DNA of 64,000 nt from positions 474,288-538,287 of the forward strand of contig KQ965737.1 of the NCBI GenBank assembly GCA_001574975.1. Direction: 5' to 3'. Source of the DNA: Gonapodya prolifera JEL478 (lineage: Eukaryota > Monoblepharomycota > Monoblepharidomycetes > Monoblepharidales > Gonapodyaceae). The notes beneath the pieces are model-generated. The model worked only from the letters and a program-made list of their open reading frames with translations, was not told where the DNA came from and ran no database searches. A program made the position numbers and the translations under genes. Positions 36,555 through 46,731 of the stretch are shown here, in pieces. Each line of letters opens with the position of its first letter. Position 1 is the first letter of the stretch.

Positions 36555-38312
36555 CTATCCATCAATGACCATCAGATTGTCCAGCTTCGCAAGTCGAACG
36601 GCTATTCTCGTCCGAATCTCTTTCGTGTATTTGTCATACGGGTTGAGTCCTTCCAGATATTTCCTCAGCGCCTCCAGATCCTCCTTCTCGTCGGCCGTGT
36701 CATCGCTTGAATTCCACCAATTTTCGGTGAGCCGGAGGTCAGAATGCATGGTGCGCAAGCGACGCGAAAATGTGACTAACAACCCTTCCGAATCAGTAAG
36801 AGTGGAGGAAAGGAGGCCAGCGGATTGAAGAGCACCCAGATGCTCGTCCACATCGTGAAGAAGTCTGTCATGGAATATGAATATGTGGTGGTCATTCTCC
36901 CATTCCAAAAACTCCGCCAACTCGCGCGAATGACCCACCGTCCCAGATCCGCAAAGAGGAACCTCGTTCCCATCGGAGCCTGATCGATGCCGCCACATTT
37001 CTCGATCCGCTTCGACAGCTCTTCAGTGGTCGCACTCAGCCTACTCCAGAGCCGTCTCCATCGCTTTCCCGAGTGCCACACTGCCGTACAATGTCGAGCA
37101 ATGGACTCGAGCCACTCTCGATGGGCAATACCACCACCCCATATGGTCAGTGGTGTTCGCGGAGGCAGAGGCGGAGGTGGAGGCGAAGAGATATAGTTTG
37201 CTTGGAGTGAGCGAGCGGTGTCGTCGGCGGGGCTGAGCGCGGGACGTTTCCGTGGTTTGTCCGTCAACGTGGCTACGCCAGCGACAGACTGATCCGGTGA
37301 TGCAACGGAGGACGTCCCAGATTCGGGCGTGGGATATTGGTGAATTGGAGCGGGTGCGATGGGTTGGGTTAAATCGTCGAGCATGTTTGTATCGAATATT
37401 GTTGGTTGTAAAGCCAGCTGGTCGGCGAGGAATTGCTTTCCGTTCAAAAATAATGACTGAGTCATTAGCGGGGCTGAACTAATGGGCATATTGGAGAGTG
37501 CGTTGTAGTTCCCGGACAGCAGTTCCAGCATTTGAGAATCGAGAATCTGCTGGTCAAGAGCGGACATAATAGTCGGGTCCAGAAACGGATTCCCAGGTGG
37601 TTGCACCTGTGTGTCAGCAGGAGAGACAGAAATGGTTCCGTGCGCAGGCTTGAAGTGCTTCTTCAGGGAAGACAGATTCACAAAAGGCTTGAAGCACATC
37701 TAGTACGGTGCACGCGAGGTTTCGTTGACACTCCGACACCACGTCGACATCATCAAACAAAAACTCACCCCGCAAGAGAAGTGTTTCCCGTGAGGGTGAT
37801 GTTTTTCGTTCTTCATATGAGCACGGAAGTTGTGATCCGTCAGCGTCCTTCGAGTAGACTCCGTTTGGCATCTGCGTGCACCAAACACTTGGTGTTCGCA
37901 AAAGTATCGACCGTCCCACCAGGCCCCGCCATATCTGCTCTTCGCGCAAGCCAACGTATGCTCAGCTAAAGCACAAAACGCCTCGGATGCGCGGGTATAA
38001 GGGACAGTGTCGGTATAGAGAAACTGCGAGTCCGACTCGCTCCAGACGACCGGTCTCTGCACGCATGGCTCAGGGATGAGCTGATTGCATATTTGGCACA
38101 CTCCGTGGGCAGAAGGAGCGGAGGGGGTTTGGTTCTGACCGGAGTTTCATGGTGTGTCACCAAGTTCTTCAGAGAGAGGGGAAAGGCGTTGAACCAACCT
38201 GTGTTACGTTATCTGCGATCCCATCAAACAGTCCCAGAATGTCCTGATTCTGATCGTGTGGTGCTTGGTTCATTTTCCGTTTTCGGACGAACTCACTCAG
38301 TGCTGTGGCCAT
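36555..38312 (-). CDS. C2H2 zinc-finger-containing protein of unknown role
   Basis: The proposed first exon is MATALSEFVRKRKMNQAPHD...GIADNVTQ. It splices to a Cys-rich segment (CQICNQLIPEPCVQ) and a degenerate finger region (HNFRAHMKNEKHHPHGKHF). Across the intron at about 37,700-37,760 this continues to the finger CFKPFVNLSSLKKHFKPAH, which matches the C2H2 spacing C-x4-F-x5-L-x2-H-x4-H when the paired Cys is contributed by the upstream exon. Next is a Gln/Pro/Ser-rich region, then a Trp-rich stretch (HREWLESIARHCTAVWHSGK). The C-terminal coiled segment is WWNSSDDTADEKEDLEALRK, ending LAKLDNLMVIDG. Two frames overlap around 36,940-36,990, so an intron (for example gttcct...gcgcgag) or a frameshift lies there. 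It is probably a nuclear transcription-associated factor, by inference from the finger only. Confidence 0.6.
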
Positions 38313-38793
38313 TGCGGGATCAATGGCCGTGAGAGAGGGTGGAGCATTTGCATGCTGTTATGGAGCTGTGATATTCAACTTTGGATTGCTGAAATCCACA
38401 TCCAGTTGTGACGTATGTAGATACGCATCCACGTGCTATGAACTGTCATTCTCATCTCTTGTGAATGATAGATGAGACTTGTCCGTTGTTCGTGTCTTGT
38501 TTTCTTGGCCGTTTCGGTATTGGGGACTTGTATGACACAAGCTTTGAGGATGCACAAAACAACATTGCGGATTTTCCCGAGGGAGGCAATTCATATTTTC
38601 GCAACCACACTCTCGTTTCTTCCGGGACGACGACGGAGACCATTTCGAGTCGTGGCTGCGATCCGCGCTGAACACTCGCGGCTAGACGGAAGAAATGATC
38701 GGTAGCGGGGCGGGTTCACGTGCTGCCGTTGACATGGCAACGATCAGCCCTAAAACGAAAGTAAACCGCATCGTGGGGGAAAGGAGAGCGGAA
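38313..38793. promoter_or_regulatory. Divergent promoter region, zinc-finger protein / SPRY protein 1
   Basis: This spacer of about 480 bp separates the minus-strand zinc-finger start from the signal-peptide Met of the plus-strand SPRY gene. In-frame Met codons at 38695 and 38734 would extend the SPRY protein by up to 33 residues. A plus-strand frame at 38472-38705 begins with hydrophobic residues but has no support as a gene. Confidence 0.4.
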
Positions 38794-41700
38794 ATGGGGC
38801 TTACTGGGAATACCACAATGTGGACGCTGCTCCTCTTCGTCGCGGTCTTCATAACCACGTCAGTCACGGGTACGGAAGCGTATAGTGTCCTCACCCACCA
38901 CTTGGTCGCGCGACAGGGAGGGCTGCCGGCGACACCTGAGCAGGGATCGAACATTCCACTCATAGTTGCCTTATCGCTTACTGCTGTGGCACTCCCACTT
39001 GTTGTTTGCTGCTGCGGCAGAAGATTGGTGAAGGGCTATTCACGTCACATGGCCTTCTTTGACGACGGGTCCTTCTTGTCGCCGGGGTCTGAAACAATTT
39101 GGGATCTGCGAATCGACCCGACAATGCCGTGGTGGTTTGTTCACACCAAGGGACGGACGTTTGAAGCGAGACGACTGGCAGGTGAGCGTCGACATTTTTA
39201 TTATGCACCCGGATATGCTTCATCTCGGAGGATGAAATGATGAGAGAGTTATGACAACACATGAATGACGTTATGGCAGAGCGTCTTTTCGTCGAAATGC
39301 TCTAACACCTCCCTCGCAGGCTGGCGCCTCAACCATCCCACAACACCGAGCCAATCACCCAGCTCTCCTGCTTCTCCCACTTCTCCCACCGCCACCGTAG
39401 CTCCTTCTCCGCATCCCGCCGCTCCACCCACCACAACTACCACTGTCTTCTCCCCGTCCGAAGAGCAATACAATGAAATTCGCACGAGAGGAGCGTATGC
39501 GTGGCGATTCGCTCCGGATGGGGATTCGACAGAAGAAGAGCGGTGCGTACACAAACGTGACGGCGCCGGGGGATGGCGGGGATGAGAGCGCGGACATGCG
39601 GAAAGGTCTCTTTTTGTGGACAATACGTGATCCCCGCGGATCGTTATGATATCGTCGCCTGAAACTGCACCGTTCTGACGTCCCTCCCCTCATGTTTTTC
39701 CTGTTCGATAAGATCTCGTAATTTCATTAACCCTACTGACTTTGACTTCGAAGTCATGGATCTTGACAGGATCAGGAATACATGGGGTGGTGTCACCGTA
39801 CACGAGGGTGAGTGTTGGGTGTCTTGGCGGGCTCTATGAACACATTGACTCAACAACACCCATCGTCTGCCCAGGCTTTAACGCCACATTCCGCCGTCGA
39901 ACCGAGCGCTCCATCGTCTCATACCTCCCGCTGCACCTTCCCGGTCCTGGTTCCACTGGCCCGGCTCTAACTCTCTCCATCGCCCACCGTCCCCGCACGT
40001 TCCTCTACTTTGAAGTTCTCATCGCCGACACCAATTCCACGGCGCGGCGGCGGCTGCAGCAAGAGGTACAACAGACCCAGTCTGATGCCGCGCGAAGGGA
40101 GGAAGAAGACCTCAGGGAAGCGATGCAGCGGAGTCTTCGGGAAGTCGGAGGGTCGGGCGTTGCGGAAGGACGGAGCGAGAAGTATGGCTATCCCGGACCG
40201 TCGACGGAAGTGACCTCCCCTCAGCCCGCTCCTCCTTCGCTGCAAGGGCAAGACGAATTTTCGGCCAACGACGAGACCGGCCGATCGAATGTCCATCCAG
40301 ACGAACTCTCGACATACGATGATGGACGCCGCGATTCTATTAGACCCACCACCAACAACCGCGCACCGCCTCAGCCGAGCACGGAGCAGACAGCGGCGTC
40401 GTCAGTGGAAACCCCACCGGCAGCGCCAACGTTGACACTAGGGCCGCAGGATCGCACCCCGATGGGCAATTGGACAGGACGGTACGCGCCCCCAATCTCT
40501 GTGGGACTCGTTGCTAGACCATACCCCCCCTTTTTCCGTGAGTGGTTTGCAATCAGGCAAAATCGACATTGATTTCACATCTTCCAATGCAATAGTGCCC
40601 GGACGCTACCCCACCTCTGTTTCCTATACCGTCAGCTCCAATGGCGCCTTCATCACGGTGGCTAGGGGCAAGGGTGGCGACCGGAAGATCACGCTCGGCC
40701 CAAAGTGGCAAGCGAAACAAGGCGATACAATTGGGTGGGGCTATTACCCCGAGACAGGTGCGTGGTCGGCTAGTCTTCGATTGGACGCCATGGTATAACT
40801 TTGATAATTTTGATAGGTGCTCTATTCTGCACATTCAACGGTCGCCCAATACCGGTGCCTCAAGATACCGGTCCCTTCCCCCGTATTGTCGAAGTCCCCT
40901 TCTTCTCCGCCAAAGTGCAACCCACTACGAGGACTGGCACGCGGGGGAACTGGACGCGAGTGTCCACCGGTGGCCCTGGAGAGTACGACGACGACCGAGG
41001 GAAGGGGAAGGAGAAGGAAGAGATGGAGAATAAGGACGATGTTGAGCTGGAAATGGATGGTTACATTGTGGCGAGCGGCATGAAGTTAACGTGGTACCCT
41101 ACTGTTGGGTGAGTCCAAGGACATGATTAGAGTGGGATGGGCAGCTGATAACACCGTTGTGCATCAGTTCTCACGGGTCTTGTCAACTCCTCATCAACTG
41201 CGGTCAGCAACCCTTCATCTTTGGAGAGGCCCAATTTTATGATCAGCTGGGCATGACCCCAGGCGACCACCATGGTGTCGAGGTTGGGGATGATGGCGCG
41301 ACCATCCACGAGGACAGGGATGCTTACGAGATGACAGAACGGGAAGCCACGAGTATCGATCTCCACGAAGAGCTAGCCAGACTGCCTGCGAGAAGAACGA
41401 GGTCAGACGTACAAATTTCAGTCACGGACCATGGTCCTACTGCCGGTCGCTCGTCTGATGTGTCTTCTCCTCCGCCACGGATCGAGCGGGTGGATTCTAC
41501 CTCGACCGTCGCGTTGCTGTCTTCGTGGGCCGTTCCTGCGGAGAACCCTCGGATAGCTCATCCGCTGTCAGCTTCACGTCGTGCTTCCATGGAAATTATG
41601 GAGTTGGAACCCACTCATCAGTGGCCAGCTCGTAGAGAACAGTATCTTGGTCACAGAGCGACCGCGACGGCATCCTTGCCGGCGTCACCCGTATCTCCCC

Positions 41701-42311
41701 GACCTGCTGCGTCCCCATCATCACCTCGATTTGGGCCCATTCCGGCGAGTTTCCGATCGATTCCAACGTCTCCTTCGAGCGTTCCGGATTTGTCTTTCAG
41801 CATGGAACAAGCGACCTCTGGCCTCCGTGGTCGGCACATGTCTTACGCGTCCATGACATCTGTCTCAAGTACATCCACATATGAATCCTTTGGAGCGATT
41901 GGGGCAAACCCGGATCTCGACAATCCACCTCCAGACTACGAGGCATCCGTGACCGGTTCACGAAGGCGAAGCCTCCTGTCTAAACGTAGGGGGAGCAACG
42001 CGGACGCTATGTCGCCCCAGTCACCGCGATCGAGCGAGAGATTCATGAGCATTCTCAGTGGAGGACGCCGGGAAAGCGGCCTGCTGGCGGCGGCGCGGAG
42101 GGGGAGCGAGGTTTCGTTTGCTGGGAGCCAACGCAGCGCACCACGTGCGGCGGGCGAGACGGGTGCGGCGCTTTTACCCGTAGCGGAGCAGGCCGTGTCA
42201 TTTTCGCAGGGGAATAGAGTGACAGACACGGTGGAGGCGGTGGAGAGAGCGGTGCCGACTGCTGCTCCTCCTGAGTACGCACAAGTTGTGAATGTGACGA
42301 ACTCAAATTGA
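38794..42311 (+). CDS. Ssh4/Ear1-like SPRY membrane protein with PPxY motifs (SPRY protein 1)
   Basis: Related yeast proteins Ssh4 and Ear1 are endosomal/vacuolar adaptors that recruit the ubiquitin ligase Rsp5 to membrane cargo. The protein starts with a signal-like segment (TMWTLLLFVAVFITTSVTG) and a second hydrophobic span (IPLIVALSLTAVALPLVVC). A juxtamembrane region typical of this family follows (EQYNEIRTRGAYAWRFAPDG, then FINPTDFDFEVMDLD). SPRY strands are TFLYFEVLIAD, ISVGLVARPYPPFFR, LPGRYPTSVSYTVSSNGAF, GDTIGWGYYPETG and ALFCTFNGRPIPV. The closing strand is GSCQLLINCGQQPFIFGEAQ. An acidic/Gln insert of about 150 residues sits inside the SPRY fold (40,050-40,450). The disordered tail carries PPPDYEAS (about 41,925) and ends with APPEYAQVV. 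Met codons at 38695 and 38734 are possible earlier starts. Confidence 0.82.
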
Positions 42312-42760
42312 TGCGTTAGCATGTATTATTTATATGTAGTTAACATTGTAACATTTTGCTGTGATTAAGTCCAAGACATCGCTACAAACTAAGAACAGTC
42401 GTTGGGAGTGCAACACAATTTCTTGGCGAGGGGGTTATGTCTCTATTGCGCTTTCGGCATACCAATCACCACTGCTGTCACTTTGAATTCATTTTATATT
42501 TTATGTCGAAAGCTCGCAACGTCCACAAAACTATCAAGGCTACCTAAGAGTGCCAAGAAACGCCGACATGTTCCCGCGATCTGGCTGATGACTCGATATC
42601 ACATACGAAATGGCCAGATACAAGTACAAGCGTTAGTTAGGAAACAAAGATATCACAGCGCCCCCTTCACTCCCTCCCATTGATAACTGGTGCCCACGCT
42701 GCGATAAACGAAAATCAAACTCTCAGTATCGACGCCACAACCACGCGAGAACCCCAAGAC
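42312..42760. other. Convergent intergenic region
   Basis: These 449 bp lie between the 3' ends of SPRY protein 1 (+) and the short-chain dehydrogenase (-). The sequence is AT-rich near 42,330-42,500. One open frame (42402-42683) is unsupported by composition or motif. Nothing further is seen. Confidence 0.55.
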
Positions 42761-44048
42761 TTACAGCTGGTTCGTGACCTGCCACAACCGCTTGGCGTCC
42801 GCCTCATTGTTGCGCTCCGGCGGCTGCGTCTCCGAGACGTGGCAGTCCTCTAGGTACGATCCGCCCTTGCCCTCAAGCTCCCTAGCCAGGGCTGCGTAAA
42901 TGGACGTCGAAGCACCCTGCGACACAGTCTTGAAGGACGGGTGGAGCGTTCCGTCGGGTCTGACCCAACCGTAGGCCTCGAACTCTTCCTTGGGCATGTG
43001 CACCTGCAGACCAGTCATGATGCCTCCGGGGTGCACGGAGAAAGCGGAGACTCCGGCACTCTGGAGCTGGCGGTTCAGTTCTCGCGCTGTCAAGCCACAT
43101 GGGAACGTGAATAAAAGACTCTCCCACGAGAAAACGTGTCCGCCTCACCAAACAAAATGTTTGAGGTCTTGGATTGTCCGTATGAGACCCACCGCTAATG
43201 CGGAAACACTTATGTCAGTATCCATCACACGCGGGCAAAGGATGCTAACGTACGTCGTAGTTCTTCTCCAGCGAAATGTCGTCCCAAACGATACCCGAAC
43301 GCCTGTGGCCAATGGAGCTGAGACAAACGACTCGCGCAGGAGCCGACGCAACCAGGAGTGGGACCTGGAAGAACCATCGAAAAGAATCGCACAATAATCA
43401 TCGGCGCCAGGCACCCAGCCATTCACGCACCAGCTCGTTGGTAAGGACAAAATGACCAATGTGGTTCGTCCCGAACTGAGCTTCAAACCCATCTTTTGTA
43501 AGTTCTCGTTGGGGTACGGCCATGATGCCGGCATTGTTTATCAAGAAATCCAGACGCGAGTGCTTCGCCTTGAAGTCCGCCGTGAATTTGCGGACAGAAG
43601 CTAGGTCACTGAGCTCCAAAACAGCAGGCTGACGAGAAAAAGGTGTTTCCGTCGTATTCTCCCTACTTGGGGCCTGGCCTTCTCACCTCGGCTTTCCCAG
43701 ACCCGCCTTTCGCCGCTATTTCCTTGTTGATCTCATCAGCGGTATTCTGGGCTCTCTCAGCAGATCGGCCAGCAATTATGACCAGGGCTCCGTGGTTCGC
43801 CAAGGCACGCGCGGTCTCCACTCCGATACCGTTCGTACTGCCCGTCACGATTGCGATTTTGCCTGTATGTCGAATTAAAACGGGTGCATGGACGGATCGG
43901 AATGGCGTGGAAATCACACCTTCCAAGCCCCCTTTCCCGAGCTCTCCCTCTGCAACTTCGGAGGCCTCACTCTTCTCGCTGCAATATAACGAGGTAAGCT
44001 CAATCGCCACGTCGCCTCAGCGCGCGCTCCTTACTGGTATTTGGTCAT
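42761..44048 (-). CDS. Short-chain dehydrogenase/reductase (retinol dehydrogenase/WWOX-like)
   Basis: This is a classical SDR oxidoreductase using NAD(P). The start [20 protein letters not shown] at 44048 is chosen because a gtaagg...ttgcag intron and a second intron join it cleanly to [20 protein letters not shown], which holds the cofactor motif TGxxxGIG. The next exons contain [20 protein letters not shown] (NNAG motif), [34 protein letters not shown] (catalytic Ser) and [14 protein letters not shown] (catalytic Tyr and Lys of YxxxK). The C-terminus [20 protein letters not shown]...RLWQVTNQL is typical of extended retinol-dehydrogenase-like SDRs. The active site looks complete. No transmembrane anchor is visible, so a soluble enzyme is likely. 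The substrate is unknown. It is tail-to-tail with SPRY protein 1. Confidence 0.85.
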
Positions 44049-44159
44049 GTCTCACTGTGTTCGGGATTTGGTTTGATGGAGTTTGTCCGACGAAGATTCG
44101 GCACTAGCGTCCCCGACAGGTTTGGGAGACCTCTTTCATCCCCCGCTTAGTTTACACTT

Positions 44160-45794
44160 TTATTCTTGGCTCAAAATATTATCTGCCACATCAAGCAACG
44201 CTCTCGCAAAGTCTCTAACTTCCTCTTCCTTACTCCACCACCCCACACTCCACCTTATCGTGTTGAGCGCAACTTCCCTCGCCATACCCGGAACAGCCAT
44301 GATAGTCGCCGAGGGAACTTCTTCCCCTCCTGAATGGCACGCGGCGCCTCGGGCCACAATGTACGACGGTGTGTGCGCCAGCAACCTCGATTGGACGTGC
44401 CACGCCCGGAGCTTGGACGGCCTCGTGGAACGTCCCTGTTTTATGGCGTCGAGAATGTCCGTCTCAACCAGGCTGAATGAGACGACGTTTGGTGCCCGTG
44501 GTGTGTAGAGGTGGTGGATGACGGGGGTGATGGTGGATGGGCCGGTCGTTTGAAGGAGGTCGATGAAGAGCGTCGAGAGTGCACTGAGATGTGACATGAG
44601 AGGCGCGAGTTGGGTGGATACGAGCCACGCGGCCTGGTCACCACGAAACGATGGGTGTCATCGATTCACGTGAAATCATTCATGCCCAACAGACACAAAT
44701 CTCACCTCTCCAAGACCAGCCGCCATGCCTACATTTTCGGTCCCGCTCCTGTAGCCGCGCTCTTGTCCGCCTCCCCATATGTTTGGGTACAGCGGGGCCG
44801 TTTGTGGATCTGTTGGAAAAGGAACCAGAGAGTTGCTGTAAGTGGGGTGGTCAGCGAGACCGCGGCTGAAAAGCGCCCCGGCCTGTGAAGACCGACGTCG
44901 TTACAGTGTGCGCTCCGCCCCGGCCCACAGAGAGGAAAAGAGGAAAAGGAACGTACCCGGGGAGCATAGAACTTGTGGCCGACAATCGTCGCATAATCCA
45001 CGCGTAGCCGACGGAGATCGACCTCCACTTTGCCCACCGCTTGCGCCACATCCGAGTGAACGTACACCCTGTGCCTTCGCCACGCTGGCGGGCTCCGTTG
45101 GAGGGTTTGCTCCCGGTCCCATTTCTCCACCGCGGCGACAATGGCCGCAATGTCTGCGATCGCCCCGGTTTCGTTGTTGACGAGCATGACGCTAACTAAG
45201 ACCGTTTCTGGCTTTAACGCCGCAACGACTGTGTCGGCATTAGGAGCTCCCGGGCACACCTCTGAGCAGTATTTCCCTGCGGGATCGGTGGGCGAGGGAG
45301 AGACGAGAGGAACAACGGTGACAGAAACGGTCCCTTCACGTTCAAGCGCTCGCAGTGGTTCCATAAGCGCTGGATGTTCGCACGACCCAACAACAAAGTG
45401 GGGTTTTGCAGAGTGGCTCTTCCCGTAGAGCGCTTCGAAATGTCTCACGACAGTGGTGACAACAAGGTTTGATGCTTCTGTACCCCCCGACGTGAGCAAT
45501 AAATCGTTCGGATCGCAACAAATACAATCGGCGATCTTCTTTCGCGAAAGTTCGAGCGTCTCCTTCGCCTTCCTCCCAATCACGTGCCCCGTGGATGATG
45601 CGTTGCCCCAAGATGAGAAGAGAGCATCGTGGCAAGCGGCAACGACTTTTGGATGGATCGGGGTCGTTGCATTGTAGTCGAAATCTTGACAGGTCTCTGT
45701 CAGTTTTCTCCCTTGACGCCCCCCCTATGTGTATTCAGTCAACCTTACATCGCTCCACCTCAGGTGGAATCGCTTCGTCCGGTTGCGTGAACAT
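44160..45794 (-). CDS. Selenocysteine lyase / cysteine desulfurase family (class V aminotransferase fold)
   Basis: A PLP enzyme that removes Se or S from selenocysteine or cysteine. The short first exon MFTQPDEAIPPEVER splices to YFDYNATTPIHPKVVAACHD, the canonical N-terminal signature. It continues with SSWGNASSTGHVIGRKA, LLLTSGGTEASNLVV (PLP phosphate loop), CEHPALMEPL, MLVNNETGAIADI, VYVHSDVAQAVGKVEVDL and the PLP lysine in IVGHKFYAPR (about 44,973). Then PLYPNIWGGGQERGYRSGTE leads to the C-terminal catalytic loop YIVARGAACHSG (Cys at about 44,338). The short GAACHSG loop and the GGGQERxxRxGTEN element resemble mammalian SCLY more than the long Cys loop of mitochondrial Nfs1, and no mitochondrial leader is evident. 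Both points favour a cytosolic SCLY-like enzyme. Substrate preference cannot be decided from sequence. It shares a 170-bp divergent promoter with dynactin p27. Confidence 0.82.
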
Positions 45795-45964
45795 CGCGTT
45801 ACTGAAAGCGACGCTCCGGCAGCACCCTTGACACCGGCACGGGATCTCGTTCACTGGAGCAGAAACAAATTCGTCTGCTGGATCCGCAACAGGTGCAATT
45901 CGGCCCAATCCCAATGCCGTGGCCGCTGACCGTCTTGCCGAAATTTTGCCGCTTGATCCAATCA
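45795..45964. promoter_or_regulatory. Compact divergent promoter, SCLY-like / dynactin p27
   Basis: The start codons of the two oppositely oriented genes are 170 bp apart, so the promoters must overlap or share elements. No TATA box is apparent. Confidence 0.4.
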
Positions 45965-46629
45965 ATGGCGGGACAACTTGTCCCAGTTAGCACTTCAAAA
46001 AGCTCGGCTCTCGTTTTTTCCCCGCCCCAATCGCATCCTTCACCTCCAGTGACTGGCGACGTTGTTCTGGGAGATGGCAACATCGTGCACCCGCTGGTCA
46101 CTTTCATAGCTCACCCGGACGCGCGAATAGTGATTGGAGAAGACAACATTTTTGAGGAGGGCACGAGGGTGGAATGCTGGAGCGGCGCGCTCACGATCGG
46201 AGATGGAAATCTCATCGAGGTTGGGTCTGGTGAGAAGATCCATTTTCAAGCGATTTTTAGGCGAAAGGACATCGGATAGAAACGGCACATCTGTCTTCCA
46301 GCAATATACTCTTCCATCGGATCACGCTGCCATTTAGAACCCAAGTCCTGTCTTCTGCCCGACTCTCGCTTAGAAGACCGCTGCATCATTACAGCCGGGA
46401 CCAAAGTCGGTGGTATCGTGGAGGAGGGCACCGTGTGTGCCGGTGGGACACGGTATCGTCTCGGGGGAAAGGTAAGGACACGGTTGTCGGACATTCCATA
46501 TCGCACACAAATGCTCGTGTATTCGACGGCGTCCCAATCTTTCAGAGCCACGCGCACGACCCCGAGGTCCATCGAAGGCATCTCGCTTACTTGAGCGATA
46601 TCCTGCCGCGGTTCCATCGAATCACATAA
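45965..46629 (+). CDS. DCTN6: Dynactin subunit 6 (p27), left-handed beta-helix
   Basis: p27 is part of the pointed-end complex of dynactin, which links dynein to cargo. The Met at 45965 begins MAGQLVPVSTSKSSALVFSP. Hexapeptide-repeat rungs follow: VVLGDGNIVHPLVTFIAH, RIVIGEDNIFEEGTRVEC and LTIGDGNLIEVGS. An intron (gtgaga...cttccag) joins this to SSIGSRCHLEPKSCLLPD, DRCIITAGTKVGGIVEEG and GTRYRLGGK. A last intron removes an alternative read-through frame and brings in the helical tail SHAHDPEVHRRHLAYLSDIL ending PRFHRIT, which fits the p27/p25 C-terminal helix. The product is about 170 residues, close to animal p27 (about 190). The stop at 46627-46629 lies 102 bp from the convergent SPRY protein 2 stop. 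Confidence 0.85.
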
Positions 46630-46731
46630 TAAGCACACAACCAACTTCATTTCTCTAATGGCATGTCGTCTTACGAAATTTTTGATCAAATAAATACAAA
46701 TTTATATCAATTCGAATTCGAAAATTGCTCA

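Noticed and set aside
36776-36998. Frameshift in the zinc-finger gene
   Set aside because: Two overlapping frames can be joined by a short intron, so a disrupted gene is not shown. Left as uncertain splicing.
38472-38705. Plus-strand frame with a signal-peptide-like beginning (LVRCSCLVFLAVSVLGTC)
   Set aside because: It lies in a divergent promoter, overlaps the start of the SPRY gene in another frame, and the rest of the frame is arginine-rich and not protein-like.
44160-45794. Mitochondrial cysteine desulfurase Nfs1
   Set aside because: There is no targeting leader, and the catalytic loop is the short GAACHSG form rather than the long Nfs1 loop.
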